Positions 6,642 to 13,469 of a DNA stretch of 13,894 bases are shown in pieces. The notes beneath the pieces were generated by a model that was given only the letters and a program-made list of their open reading frames with translations, made no database searches and was not told the origin of the DNA. Both the position numbers and the translations under genes were made by a program. How positions within the stretch are numbered: the stretch's first letter is position 1; every line of letters begins with the position of its first letter. This DNA is from Deltaproteobacteria bacterium (lineage in GTDB: Bacteria; SAR324; JACQKK01): assembly GCA_029879595.1 (NCBI GenBank), contig JAOUPZ010000038.1, positions 1 through 13,894 of the forward strand. The letters run 5' to 3'.

Positions 6642-8540
6642 TCAATCTTCAATACCACACTGGCGGGCCAGCCATGCCAGGGCCTCGCCTGAAAGAAGGG
6701 GCGAGAGCCCCTGCCAGACCAGGCCGTGATAGCCATCCAGCCAGCGCTGCTCATCGGCCGCCATCAGTGAGCGGTCGGTCAGGCGGCTGTCGAAGGGAAT
6801 CATGGTCAGGGGGTTGAAGCGCAGCCAGCTCTTGCCGGCAGGATGGTGGGGCAGCCCCAGGGCCTCCTCCACCACATACAGGTTTTCGCAGCGGATTCCC
6901 CCCCAGCCCTGGCGGTAATAACCCGGCTCAATGGAGATGACCACCCCCGGCTCCAGGGGCAGCTTGCCCTTGGTGCTTATGCTGTGCGGGCCCTCGTGCA
7001 CGTTGAGAAACGCTCCCACCCCGTGGCCGGTGCCATGGCCGTAGTCGTGCCCCTCATTCCACAGCGCGGAGCGGGCGATGGAATCCAGTGTCTGCCCGGA
7101 TGTATCGTCCGGGAACACCTGGGCGGCCAGCCTGATATGCCCCCGCAGCACAGCCGTGAAGCGTTCGCGCTGCTCCTGGCTTGGCTCACCCACAATGATG
7201 GTACGGGTATCATCGGTGGTGGCCCCGGCAAGCTGCACCCCCGAGTCCACCAGCAGCAGTCCGCCGCTCTGGCCCTCAGGGGGCTCCAGCCACACCTGGG
7301 GGCTGGGGGTGCCATAATGCACGATGGCCCCGTTGGGCCCGAACCCGCAGATGGTGTCGAAGCTGAGGTCGTAGAACCCCTCCTCGGTGGCATATTCCTC
7401 GGCCAGTATCGCGGCGAAATCGGCCTCGCTGACGCGGGTGCCCCCGGCCAGCAGCCCTTCCAGCCGGGCGAAGGCCCGCACCTTGGCCGCCCCGGCCCTG
7501 AGGTGGGCCTGCCTGCTGACCTCGATTTCCACGGGGTTCTTCAGCGCCTTGAGCCCCTGCACCGGGTTGGGGCGGAATGCCATGGCTGTCTTTTCACTGT
7601 CCGCCAGCCCCTCCACGATAAGCAGGCGCACCCCCTCGGAGGTAGCCACCGGATCGAACCATACCCGGGCATCCCCCGCAGCCAAGCCCCGCACCGCTTC
7701 ACGGAATCCCTCATAGGGCGCCGTCTCCAGCAGCCCCTCCAGTCGGCGGGCGCTCGCTTCCTCCAGGGAGCGGTCCGTGAACAGAACCGCCCTGTTCTCC
7801 GTGAGCAGCAAGTAGGACTCGAACACAGGGTTGCGGGGCACGTCGGAACCCCGGAGGTTGGTCAGCCAGGCTATCTCGTCCGGCCTGCTGAACAGTATCG
7901 CCCCCGCGCCCCCTTCAGCCAGGGCGTTCCGCACCCGGGCCAGCTTGTCGGCAAAGGACTCGCCGGTCAGGTGGTCCGGCAGGCCCTGGATCATCCCGTC
8001 CGGGGGAGCGGGACGCTCTTGCCAGACCAGATCGACCAGGTTGCCTTCCACGGGAACCAACTCGGTGGTGGTGTCCTGCAGCGCCTTATTCAGCCGCCCC
8101 AGGGAACGCATGGTGAACAGGAAGGGATCATAGCCCACCCGCAGGGGCGGTGATGTGGCGGCGGCTGGCTGTGGGCGCCCGCCTTTTTTTCCGCCCTTGC
8201 TCTCCGCAGGGGGGTTCAGGCTGGCCAGGAAGGCCGGTAGATCAACCACTCCGGCCAGCCCCAGCCTGTGTACCTGATAACTATCGGTGGGAGCCTGGCT
8301 TTCCGCCTGAAGATGATAGCGCGAGTCCACGAATAGATGGGCCGCGTCGGCGGTCACCGCCACATCGCCCGCCGAGCCTGTGAAGCCGCTGATGGCCTCC
8401 CGGCGCAGTTTGTACAAGGGGGGGAACTCGTTATGGTGCTCATCAATGGAGGGCACGAGGTACACATCCAGTCCCAGCCGGGACATGTGTCCGCGCAAAG
8501 CCAGCAGTCTTTCTGCTATCCGGCCCATTGCATCCGCCAT
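6642..8540 (-). CDS. Xaa-Pro aminopeptidase, M24B family, three-domain APP1-like
   Basis: This cytosolic metallopeptidase releases an N-terminal residue preceding proline. The 632-residue product has two creatinase-like N-terminal domains (about 1-160 and 180-325) and a pita-bread catalytic domain. The five metal ligands can be placed as D432, D443, H506, E538 and E552; their spacing (11, 63, 32, 14) nearly equals that of human cytosolic aminopeptidase P1. It is therefore of the long eukaryote-like class rather than the 440-residue E. coli PepP class. A low-complexity linker (PAESKGGKKGGRPQPAAA, about 111-128) joins the first two domains. I chose the ATG at 8540 (MADAMGRIAERL); the ATG at 8528 is an alternative with a slightly better upstream GGCGG. 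A TTG extension to 8609 overlaps the likely promoter and is rejected. It converges on the transporter gene with a 32-base gap. Confidence 0.93.
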   Translation of the reverse strand: MADAMGRIAERLLALRGHMSRLGLDVYLVPSIDEHHNEFPPLYKLRREAISGFTGSAGDVAVTADAAHLFVDSRYHLQAESQAPTDSYQVHRLGLAGVVDLPAFLASLNPPAESKGGKKGGRPQPAAATSPPLRVGYDPFLFTMRSLGRLNKALQDTTTELVPVEGNLVDLVWQERPAPPDGMIQGLPDHLTGESFADKLARVRNALAEGGAGAILFSRPDEIAWLTNLRGSDVPRNPVFESYLLLTENRAVLFTDRSLEEASARRLEGLLETAPYEGFREAVRGLAAGDARVWFDPVATSEGVRLLIVEGLADSEKTAMAFRPNPVQGLKALKNPVEIEVSRQAHLRAGAAKVRAFARLEGLLAGGTRVSEADFAAILAEEYATEEGFYDLSFDTICGFGPNGAIVHYGTPSPQVWLEPPEGQSGGLLLVDSGVQLAGATTDDTRTIIVGEPSQEQRERFTAVLRGHIRLAAQVFPDDTSGQTLDSIARSALWNEGHDYGHGTGHGVGAFLNVHEGPHSISTKGKLPLEPGVVISIEPGYYRQGWGGIRCENLYVVEEALGLPHHPAGKSWLRFNPLTMIPFDSRLTDRSLMAADEQRWLDGYHGLVWQGLSPLLSGEALAWLARQCGIED

Positions 8541-8550
8541 CGTTGATGTC

Positions 8551-8569
8551 GCGCTGAAAAATACAGCGC
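8551..8569 (-). promoter_or_regulatory. Hairpin in the leader of the aminopeptidase gene
   Basis: GCGCTG (8551-8556) and CAGCGC (8564-8569) form a perfect 6-base-pair stem with a 7-base AT-only loop, ending 11 bases before the chosen start at 8540. It occupies the place where a ribosome binding site would be expected and none is visible. It may modulate translation; the role is inferred. Confidence 0.35.
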
Positions 8570-8597
8570 CGAAAATCCTTGCACCGTGAGTGCACTT

Positions 8598-8603
8598 ATT
8601 ATA
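8598..8603 (-). promoter_or_regulatory. Candidate -10 element for the aminopeptidase gene
   Basis: A perfect TATAAT lies on the minus strand at 8598-8603, which would start transcription near 8591 and give a leader of about 50 bases. No good -35 hexamer is visible at 16-18 bases, where the sequence is occupied by the ilvC terminator hairpin. Confidence 0.4.
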
Positions 8604-8607
8604 CTGC

Positions 8608-8647
8608 AAAAAGCATCCGGGCGCCGTCCTGTGCGGTCAGCGCCCGG
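8608..8647 (-). terminator. Intrinsic terminator after ilvC
   Basis: Reading the minus strand after the ilvC stop, CCGGGCGC (8640-8647) pairs perfectly with GCGCCCGG (8617-8624) around a 15-base loop. After four more bases comes a run of five T (8608-8612). This is a standard rho-independent terminator 13 bases from the ilvC stop, and it separates ilvC from the downstream aminopeptidase gene. Confidence 0.7.
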
Positions 8648-8660
8648 TGGTGGCCCGGGT

Positions 8661-9701
8661 TTACTCCCCGGGGCGCAGGGGCCTAAGGGCCCGGCCCGCC
8701 GTCCACAATTCGGAATCAGAAATTTCCTTGAGCTCCTTTTCCAACTGCTCGCGGTAGTCATCGCGGGAGTTGGCCTCGATGGCCTTGCGGGTTTCCGTGC
8801 CCTCCCTGACGCTCTTGTAGCACTCCTCGATCACCGGCTCAATGGCGGCCTGGAACCTGGGAGCCCAGTCCAGCGCGCCGCGCTGGGCCGTGGCCGAGCA
8901 GTTGGCATACATCCAGTCCATGCCCCGCTCGTTGATGAGGGGGTACAGGCTCTGCAGGGCTTCCTCCACGGTCTCGTTGAACGCCTCGGAGGGGGAATGC
9001 CCATTGCGGCGCAATACGTTGAACTGCGCCCGGAACGCCCCTTCGATCATGCCCATGAGCACGCTGCGCTCACCGGTGAGGTCACTGTACACCTCATGCT
9101 CGAAGGTGGTCTGAAACAGGTGGGCCGACCCGATGGCGAAAGCCGTGGCCAGGCAGCGCTCCTTGGCGCGGCCGGTATAGTCCTGATGCACGGCCCAGGA
9201 GGAGTTGAGGCCCCGGCCCTCCTCGAACAGCCGCCGCAGTGAAAGCCCGCTGCCCTTGGGGGCCACCAGGATTACGTCCACGTTTTCCGGGGGAACGATG
9301 TTTGTCTGGTCCTTGAACACCACCCCGAAGCCATGGGAGAAGTACAGCGCGTCGCCTTCATTCAGGCAGCTTTTCACCATGGGCCACATCTTGATCTGCC
9401 CGGCATCAGAGGCCAGGAACTGGATGATGGTTCCCTTGCGCGCGGCTTCCTCTGATTCGAACAGGTTCTTGCCTTCCTCCCAGCCGTCCTCCAGGGCGTG
9501 ATCCCAGGAGCGCCCCTTGCGCAGACCCAGGATGACGTTGAAGCCCTGGTCACGCATGTTCAGCCCCTGACCCCGGCCCTGGGGGCCATAGCCCAGAATG
9601 GCGGTTTGCTCGCTCTTGAGGATTTCCCGGGATTTCTCCAGCGGGAAGTCGCTGCGCTCGATGATCTCCTCCTTCACTCCGTTTATATCGATGACTTTCA
9701 T
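8661..9701 (-). CDS. ilvC: Ketol-acid reductoisomerase (NADP+), yeast Ilv5-like class I
   Basis: It converts 2-acetolactate or 2-aceto-2-hydroxybutyrate to the dihydroxy acids of valine, isoleucine and leucine synthesis, using Mg2+ and NADPH. The 346-residue product has the nucleotide-binding loop GYGPQGRGQG at 37-46, the catalytic region FSHGFGVVFK (121-130), and the acidic metal ligands in SDLTGE (206-211) and ETVEEALQSLYPLI (243-256). Overall wording (APKGSG, GRGLNSSWAV, NGHSPSEAFNETVEEA, ARGLDW-like RGALDW) is closer to the fungal Ilv5/Bacteroidetes type than to the common short bacterial IlvC (GYGSQGHAHA-like), from family knowledge rather than an alignment. The ATG at 9701 matches the family N-terminus and has GGAG 11 bases upstream; an upstream extension to 9812 looks non-homologous. 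It is monocistronic here, with no ilvB, ilvN or leuA beside it. Confidence 0.96.
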   Translation of the reverse strand: MKVIDINGVKEEIIERSDFPLEKSREILKSEQTAILGYGPQGRGQGLNMRDQGFNVILGLRKGRSWDHALEDGWEEGKNLFESEEAARKGTIIQFLASDAGQIKMWPMVKSCLNEGDALYFSHGFGVVFKDQTNIVPPENVDVILVAPKGSGLSLRRLFEEGRGLNSSWAVHQDYTGRAKERCLATAFAIGSAHLFQTTFEHEVYSDLTGERSVLMGMIEGAFRAQFNVLRRNGHSPSEAFNETVEEALQSLYPLINERGMDWMYANCSATAQRGALDWAPRFQAAIEPVIEECYKSVREGTETRKAIEANSRDDYREQLEKELKEISDSELWTAGRALRPLRPGE

Positions 9702-10053
9702 GTGAGTCGTTTCTCCATGGCTTGTTTTGTTGGCCGCCGGCATGCGGCGGGGGTATTCTTCCGCCCCGGGAATATTACATATCCGGCGCTTTTGCTGTAA
9801 TCCGTAATGCAATCCCTGTTTATATGGCCTAAATTACAACAATATCCCCACCTAGCCCCAAAGCTCAACCGGGAAGGAGTTTTTTGGCGAAATTTTTACC
9901 GGCCGCGCACTCCGACCGATTTACCGGTTTTGCAGCCCGGCGTAAAAAGCCCGGGGCTCCCGGCCGTGCATAAACTAGCCGAAGTGGCCCTGGTCTATCC
10001 GCCGCTTGAGCCGTAAATCGGGATGAATAACCCGGCCACCCAGGGCAGGCCCC

Positions 10054-10092
10054 TGGAGGAGGCCTTCTTCAAGCAGGTGCTGGGGAAGGGGG
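10054..10092 (+). repeat. 39-base direct repeat, copy 1
   Basis: This stretch is identical over 39 bases to 11554-11592, in the same orientation and exactly 1500 bases away. On the plus strand both copies read as the same peptide, EEAFFKQVLGKG, in one frame. Here that frame has an upstream ATG at 10023 and a stop at 10116-10118, giving a 31-codon reading frame with no clear ribosome binding site. The two copies flank the rsgA gene. They may be recombination or insertion footprints, or remnants of a duplicated coding sequence that I do not recognise. Confidence 0.85.
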
Positions 10093-10206
10093 GAGAGAAC
10101 ACGAAGGGGGCGGGGTGAGAAGTGGGCCGAGGTCTGGCTGAACGGGCCGCCAAAATGGAATGGGTTTAGTTGCTGGTTCCGTGTTGCCCAGGCGCTTCAT
10201 ATATTG

Positions 10207-10231
10207 TTTTTGTGGATCAAAATCACAAAAA
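10207..10231. promoter_or_regulatory. AT-rich inverted repeat upstream of rsgA
   Basis: TTTTTGTG (10207-10214) and CACAAAAA (10224-10231) form a perfect 8-base inverted repeat with a 9-base centre (GATCAAAAT). It is about 190 bases before the rsgA start, where the composition changes from GC-rich to AT-rich. It could be a repressor operator or a hairpin; I cannot tell which. Confidence 0.35.
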
Positions 10232-10336
10232 ATGATAAACCTTGATAGGAAGTAACTGCTTTTGAAGTCAAAAGGCACTGAAACAAAACCTTCCTCCAAA
10301 GGATTTTCTCTTTTATGCAAGAGTCTGTGTGCTAAA

Positions 10337-10389
10337 AGCCTGAACCTTCAGGCTCGCATGTCCGCTATTTAAATTTCCTGCGCCGCAGG
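10337..10389 (+). promoter_or_regulatory. Two short perfect hairpins in the rsgA leader
   Basis: AGCCTGAA/TTCAGGCT (10337-10354) is a perfect 8-base inverted repeat with a two-base centre, and CCTGCG/CGCAGG (10377-10389) is a perfect 6-base inverted repeat with a one-base centre. Both lie within 90 bases of the rsgA start. The first could serve as a terminator-like or attenuator stem, but no T-run follows it. They may be operators. Structure is seen, function is not known. Confidence 0.35.
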
Positions 10390-10424
10390 CCAGGGATAAT
10401 GCCTACCTCTTTTCGGACAGAGCA

Positions 10425-11387
10425 ATGCACACAAATTTCGCGAGAATTTGCGCCGACTATGGCCAAATGCTTCATGTGTTTAACGAGAAAAATCAACCAG
10501 AACCCGTTACCTCGCTCAACATTGAACAACGTCCAGTTGTTGGAGACTGGGTTCAACTCGATTCGCATAAACGAATTATTGGGATCAAGGATAGTTACTC
10601 CCAGATCACTCGGATTAAATCCGATGGGAGCACCCAGCCGCTTGCCGCAAATGTTGATCACATATGGATTTTCTTCCCTTTGGACCGAGACCCATCCCTA
10701 ACAAGATGGGAACGTTTCTGTTTATTTGCTGAATCTCAGGGTTTTAAACCCACCATAGTATTAAGCAAGTCGGACCTTTGCCCCAATCCCCAGCCATGGA
10801 TATCCATGGCCTATTCTCTGGGATTTGGGGAGGACATCCACCTTGTTTCTTCGGAAACCGGCACCGGAACAGCAGAACTGGGTGCATGCTTGGCCCACGG
10901 TAAAACCGCTTTGCTTTTAGGCCAAAGCGGGGCCGGGAAATCCAGTTTGGCCAATGTGCTTTGCGATGACTATCAGCCGGTTGCCCCGGTAAGAGAGGCC
11001 GATCACAGGGGACGGCACACAACAACCATCCGTCGTTTGATATCAACAAGCGCTGGGGGATATTTGCTGGATATCCCGGGGCTCCGTGAGTTGAGTTGGC
11101 ACGGACAGGATGAAATGCCAGATGAATTCAGAGTCTGGACAGACCAATGCCTATTCAGCGATTGCAATCATTTATCGGATAAGAGTTGTGCTTTGATTGT
11201 GGCTGTGGGTAACGGTCAAATCCCTCTGCACCGGTATGAGCATTGGAAAAAGCTTGTGCGGGAGGCGTCCTATCTGAACAGGCGTGAGGATCCAAAAATG
11301 GCTTCTAACAGCAAGCGCAGATGGAAGCAAATCCACAAAAATAAACGCCAAAAAACCAACCGAGACCGGATGGATGACAACTGGTAA
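10425..11387 (+). CDS. rsgA: RsgA-type circularly permuted GTPase (ribosome small-subunit-dependent)
   Basis: RsgA GTPases help late maturation of the 30S ribosomal subunit. The 320-residue product has the circularly permuted order G4-G1-G2-G3: SKSD at 114-117, GQSGAGKSS at 166-174, HTTT at 198-201 and DIPG at 216-219. An N-terminal OB-fold region comes first (about 1-75). The zinc-site motif CLFSDCNHLSDKSC gives C242, C247, H249 and C255. A very basic tail (297-313) could bind RNA. The usual NKxD/TKxD is SKSD here. The start at 10425 gives a short N-terminus and only a weak ribosome binding site; the frame is open further upstream but without a better ATG. Composition is more AT-rich than the genes to the left, and it sits alone between 39-base direct repeats, so it may be an acquired paralogue rather than the housekeeping copy. 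Confidence 0.9.
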   Translation: MHTNFARICADYGQMLHVFNEKNQPEPVTSLNIEQRPVVGDWVQLDSHKRIIGIKDSYSQITRIKSDGSTQPLAANVDHIWIFFPLDRDPSLTRWERFCLFAESQGFKPTIVLSKSDLCPNPQPWISMAYSLGFGEDIHLVSSETGTGTAELGACLAHGKTALLLGQSGAGKSSLANVLCDDYQPVAPVREADHRGRHTTTIRRLISTSAGGYLLDIPGLRELSWHGQDEMPDEFRVWTDQCLFSDCNHLSDKSCALIVAVGNGQIPLHRYEHWKKLVREASYLNRREDPKMASNSKRRWKQIHKNKRQKTNRDRMDDNW

Positions 11388-11397
11388 CAGAAAACCC

Positions 11398-11411
11398 ACA
11401 TTGATCAATGT
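11398..11411. promoter_or_regulatory. Perfect 14-base palindrome after rsgA
   Basis: ACATTGATCAATGT is its own reverse complement. It starts 10 bases after the rsgA stop codon. It could be a dimeric protein-binding site or the edge of a mobile element; no T-run follows on either strand, so it is not a terminator. Confidence 0.35.
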
Positions 11412-11553
11412 CGCCTTGCAGGGATTTCGAGAGATGGTGGCTTCCTCATCGCAGGGGCACTTTGACAGTGAACTTGTCCAGTGCAAACACTAAGACGCCC
11501 AACCGGTGCTGCTGGTCGGGCTTGCGCGACTTGCCCTCATGCCGTGGACGCCA

Positions 11554-11592
11554 TGGAGGAGGCCTTCTTCAAGCAGGTGCTGGGGAAGGGGG
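11554..11592 (+). repeat. 39-base direct repeat, copy 2
   Basis: Identical to 10054-10092. It ends 11 bases from the stop codon of the ATPase gene, exactly where the DNA turns from GC-rich to strongly AT-rich, so the repeat edge coincides with a composition junction. In this copy the shared reading frame begins with its own ATG at 11553. Confidence 0.85.
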
Positions 11593-11603
11593 AGGATAAT
11601 TTT

Positions 11604-13469
11604 TCAGTATGTGTTTTTGTTAATATATTCCCTCATTCCATTTCTTAATATTTCTAAAAACGTATGATTCCTAGCTTCTGCATCTGCAACAATAGCATCA
11701 AATGAAATCGCAAATGTTGGGGTCGGAACTATGTTTTTATCAGAATTAAATGTCTTATATTCCTGGTAGTAGATTTTCCCTTTAGAATATAACGGTGCCC
11801 AGTTATATTGACGGAGCAATTCCCCTAGCGAATCGTTTATTTGGATTACAGCATAATACCAAATACGCTGGATATTTGGACAGTGCTTTACAAGCTTTGT
11901 CGCTCGGCTTAGAAGTTGACTTATTGCGTTTAAATTTTCTTTTTCATCATCTGTTTTTTTCTTAATTTCAACAACCACAACATCAACATATTTTTCATCC
12001 TTTGGATCTCCAGAAAAAATCAACGCAATATCTGGCCTTCCGTCATCCTTGTAGTCCTCATCCTCGAGTCGTATTGAGTTAATTATTTTTTTCATCCGCT
12101 TCTCGCTTAGTATGGACCTAAATCCCATAAATTTATCATCAAGAAGCCATGCATTATTTCTATAAATGTCATCAATTAAACTGTTCTTATCAAACTCATT
12201 AAATCTTGGTACAATCAAATTATGAATATCAGACTCAGTGTTATTTTCTGTCATTCCTTTCATGCGATTTATAATTTTTTCTCGATATAAAATATATTCG
12301 GTTAATGCTCGGGAGGAAAATTCTAAAGATTTTTTATACATTTCTTCATTCACACCATCACTTTGTAAAACTTTTTTCTGCTCTTTAAAAAACCTTTGCT
12401 GTGCAGTGGTCAAGGATTCATCTTTGTCCACGAGTCCAACAGTGTCCGCTTCAAAAAAACCAAGCAAATGGGGAAATTTTTCCTCAAGCTGATTTTTTGT
12501 ATCAGTGTTTATTTTAGTAATCTCTGGAATTGTCTTATTCAAGACAGTGCCGATATTTTGTCGCAAAACGCTAAATAAATATTTGTCGTCGATGTTTTCC
12601 GGTAATACAAGTTTTTGACGAGATGAATCCGCTTTTGAACGAAACAGTTCCGATTCAAAAAGAAATACACATTTATAATTGGGGGGGAACGATGACTCTG
12701 GTAACAATTTCAATGGGACAGTTCGCCCATCTATGCTAGCGGCAGTAAGATAAGTTTTTGCGTTCTCAGAACTGCTAACATAGTAATACATTTTAATATC
12801 AGATATTGAGTCAATTTGAGCATCCTTTATAACTTTCTCTTGCATTACTGGGAGGTCACCAGCATTTATATTACTTTCGTGAGGGAAAAATTCTTTTTGC
12901 GGATTTGTTTCATCCGTATTCAAATCAATTTTAATATTAAATGCGTCACCTTTTCTTTTCATTTCAAGAAAAGTAGGGAGAAAGTGATCAATTATGTGCG
13001 GTTTTAGGCTATCCGGTTTTAAATCTTCATATGACTTTATGCGCTCTCCTATAAAACTCTTAAATGTAAGTATTGTTTTTTTTGATTTATCATCTGTTTG
13101 TTTTATGGTTGATTTACCTTTGAAGTTTTTTTCGTAGGTAAATTCTCTTTTCCCGCCATTCCATGTGCTTTCGACATCAATTTCTTTAAAATACTTAAGG
13201 AATATTAATCTCCCCAGGCCCTTATGATAGGTGTCCCTTGGTTGAAGTAAAGTTTTAAAACGGTTAAAATTATCCATTGAAAAACCATCCCCATTATCTG
13301 TGATTTTTATTCTTAAAGTGTCGGGTTTATCAAAAGCCTGGATATCAATTGATATGTGTATCTGAGATGCTTTTGCATCCAGGGCATTAGCAATTGCTTC
13401 GAAAATAACATATCGGAAAGAAGGGGATGGGAAAAAAAGTTCTATTGCGGCATTTGGCTCAATATCCAT
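11604..13469 (-). CDS. GHKL (Bergerat-fold) ATPase with C-terminal PD-(D/E)xK nuclease-like domain; candidate defence protein
   Basis: The function is not established. The 621-residue product starts with an Hsp90/MutL/MORC-type ATP-binding fold: N-box EAIANALDA (24-32) with E24, N28 and D31, G1 motif DNGDGF (58-63), and G2 motif GLGR (84-87). A middle region (about 100-340) may be a transducer domain. A helical, charged stretch (about 345-430) leads to a C-terminal domain with NNAWLLDD (438-445), GRPD (477-480) and VVVVEIKKK (497-505). The last two give D480 and E501-x-K503, the pattern of a PD-(D/E)xK nuclease core. No signal peptide or membrane segment is seen. The ATG at 13469 has AGGGA about 8 bases upstream. 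The gene is far more AT-rich than everything left of 10 kb and lies between a direct repeat and a tRNA scar, so it is probably transferred. Related GHKL-nuclease proteins occur in restriction and defence neighbourhoods, which is the basis for the defence guess. No methylase or other partner is adjacent. Confidence 0.8.
   Translation of the reverse strand: MDIEPNAAIELFFPSPSFRYVIFEAIANALDAKASQIHISIDIQAFDKPDTLRIKITDNGDGFSMDNFNRFKTLLQPRDTYHKGLGRLIFLKYFKEIDVESTWNGGKREFTYEKNFKGKSTIKQTDDKSKKTILTFKSFIGERIKSYEDLKPDSLKPHIIDHFLPTFLEMKRKGDAFNIKIDLNTDETNPQKEFFPHESNINAGDLPVMQEKVIKDAQIDSISDIKMYYYVSSSENAKTYLTAASIDGRTVPLKLLPESSFPPNYKCVFLFESELFRSKADSSRQKLVLPENIDDKYLFSVLRQNIGTVLNKTIPEITKINTDTKNQLEEKFPHLLGFFEADTVGLVDKDESLTTAQQRFFKEQKKVLQSDGVNEEMYKKSLEFSSRALTEYILYREKIINRMKGMTENNTESDIHNLIVPRFNEFDKNSLIDDIYRNNAWLLDDKFMGFRSILSEKRMKKIINSIRLEDEDYKDDGRPDIALIFSGDPKDEKYVDVVVVEIKKKTDDEKENLNAISQLLSRATKLVKHCPNIQRIWYYAVIQINDSLGELLRQYNWAPLYSKGKIYYQEYKTFNSDKNIVPTPTFAISFDAIVADAEARNHTFLEILRNGMREYINKNTY

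Larger units (their letters stand above)
9702..10424. other. Intergenic region upstream of ilvC and rsgA
   Basis: More than 700 bases without a convincing gene. Near ilvC is a GC-rich inverted repeat (CCGCC/GGCGG, 9734-9750) followed by an AT-rich stretch (about 9775-9850) likely to hold the ilvC promoter; only a weak pair, TTACAG-N17-TAATAT, is visible. From about 9890 to 10020 the DNA is GC-rich with several short ccgg-type repeats. Then come the first copy of a 39-base direct repeat, a transition to AT-rich DNA, and three hairpins before rsgA. Reading frames here lack ribosome binding sites and do not resemble known proteins. Part of it may be decayed coding or mobile DNA. Confidence 0.5.
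11388..11603. other. Intergenic remnant region between rsgA and the ATPase gene
   Basis: About 215 bases between two convergent genes. It starts with a perfect 14-base palindrome and ends with the second direct repeat. In between, the minus strand reads as protein-like sequence interrupted by one stop (...RLGVLVFALDKFTVKV..., about 11452-11496), which suggests a decayed gene or transposase end. I could not identify the family. Confidence 0.35.

Noticed and set aside
6843..8153. 436-codon plus-strand open frame
   Set aside because: Antisense shadow of the aminopeptidase, whose metal ligands are all in place on the minus strand.
8541..8609. TTG-started N-terminal extension of the aminopeptidase
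   Set aside because: It covers the TATAAT and leader hairpin and has no counterpart in the family N-terminus.
9702..9812. N-terminal extension of IlvC
   Set aside because: The family begins at MKVIDINGV-like sequence, and the extension has no ribosome binding site or targeting features.
10023..10118. 31-codon plus-strand frame containing repeat copy 1
   Set aside because: Frame shared with copy 2 is intriguing, but there is no clear ribosome binding site or family, so it is noted only under the repeat.
10069..10320. 83-codon minus-strand open frame across repeat copy 1
   Set aside because: No ribosome binding site, a proline-rich tail from shifted GC-rich DNA, and no recognisable family.
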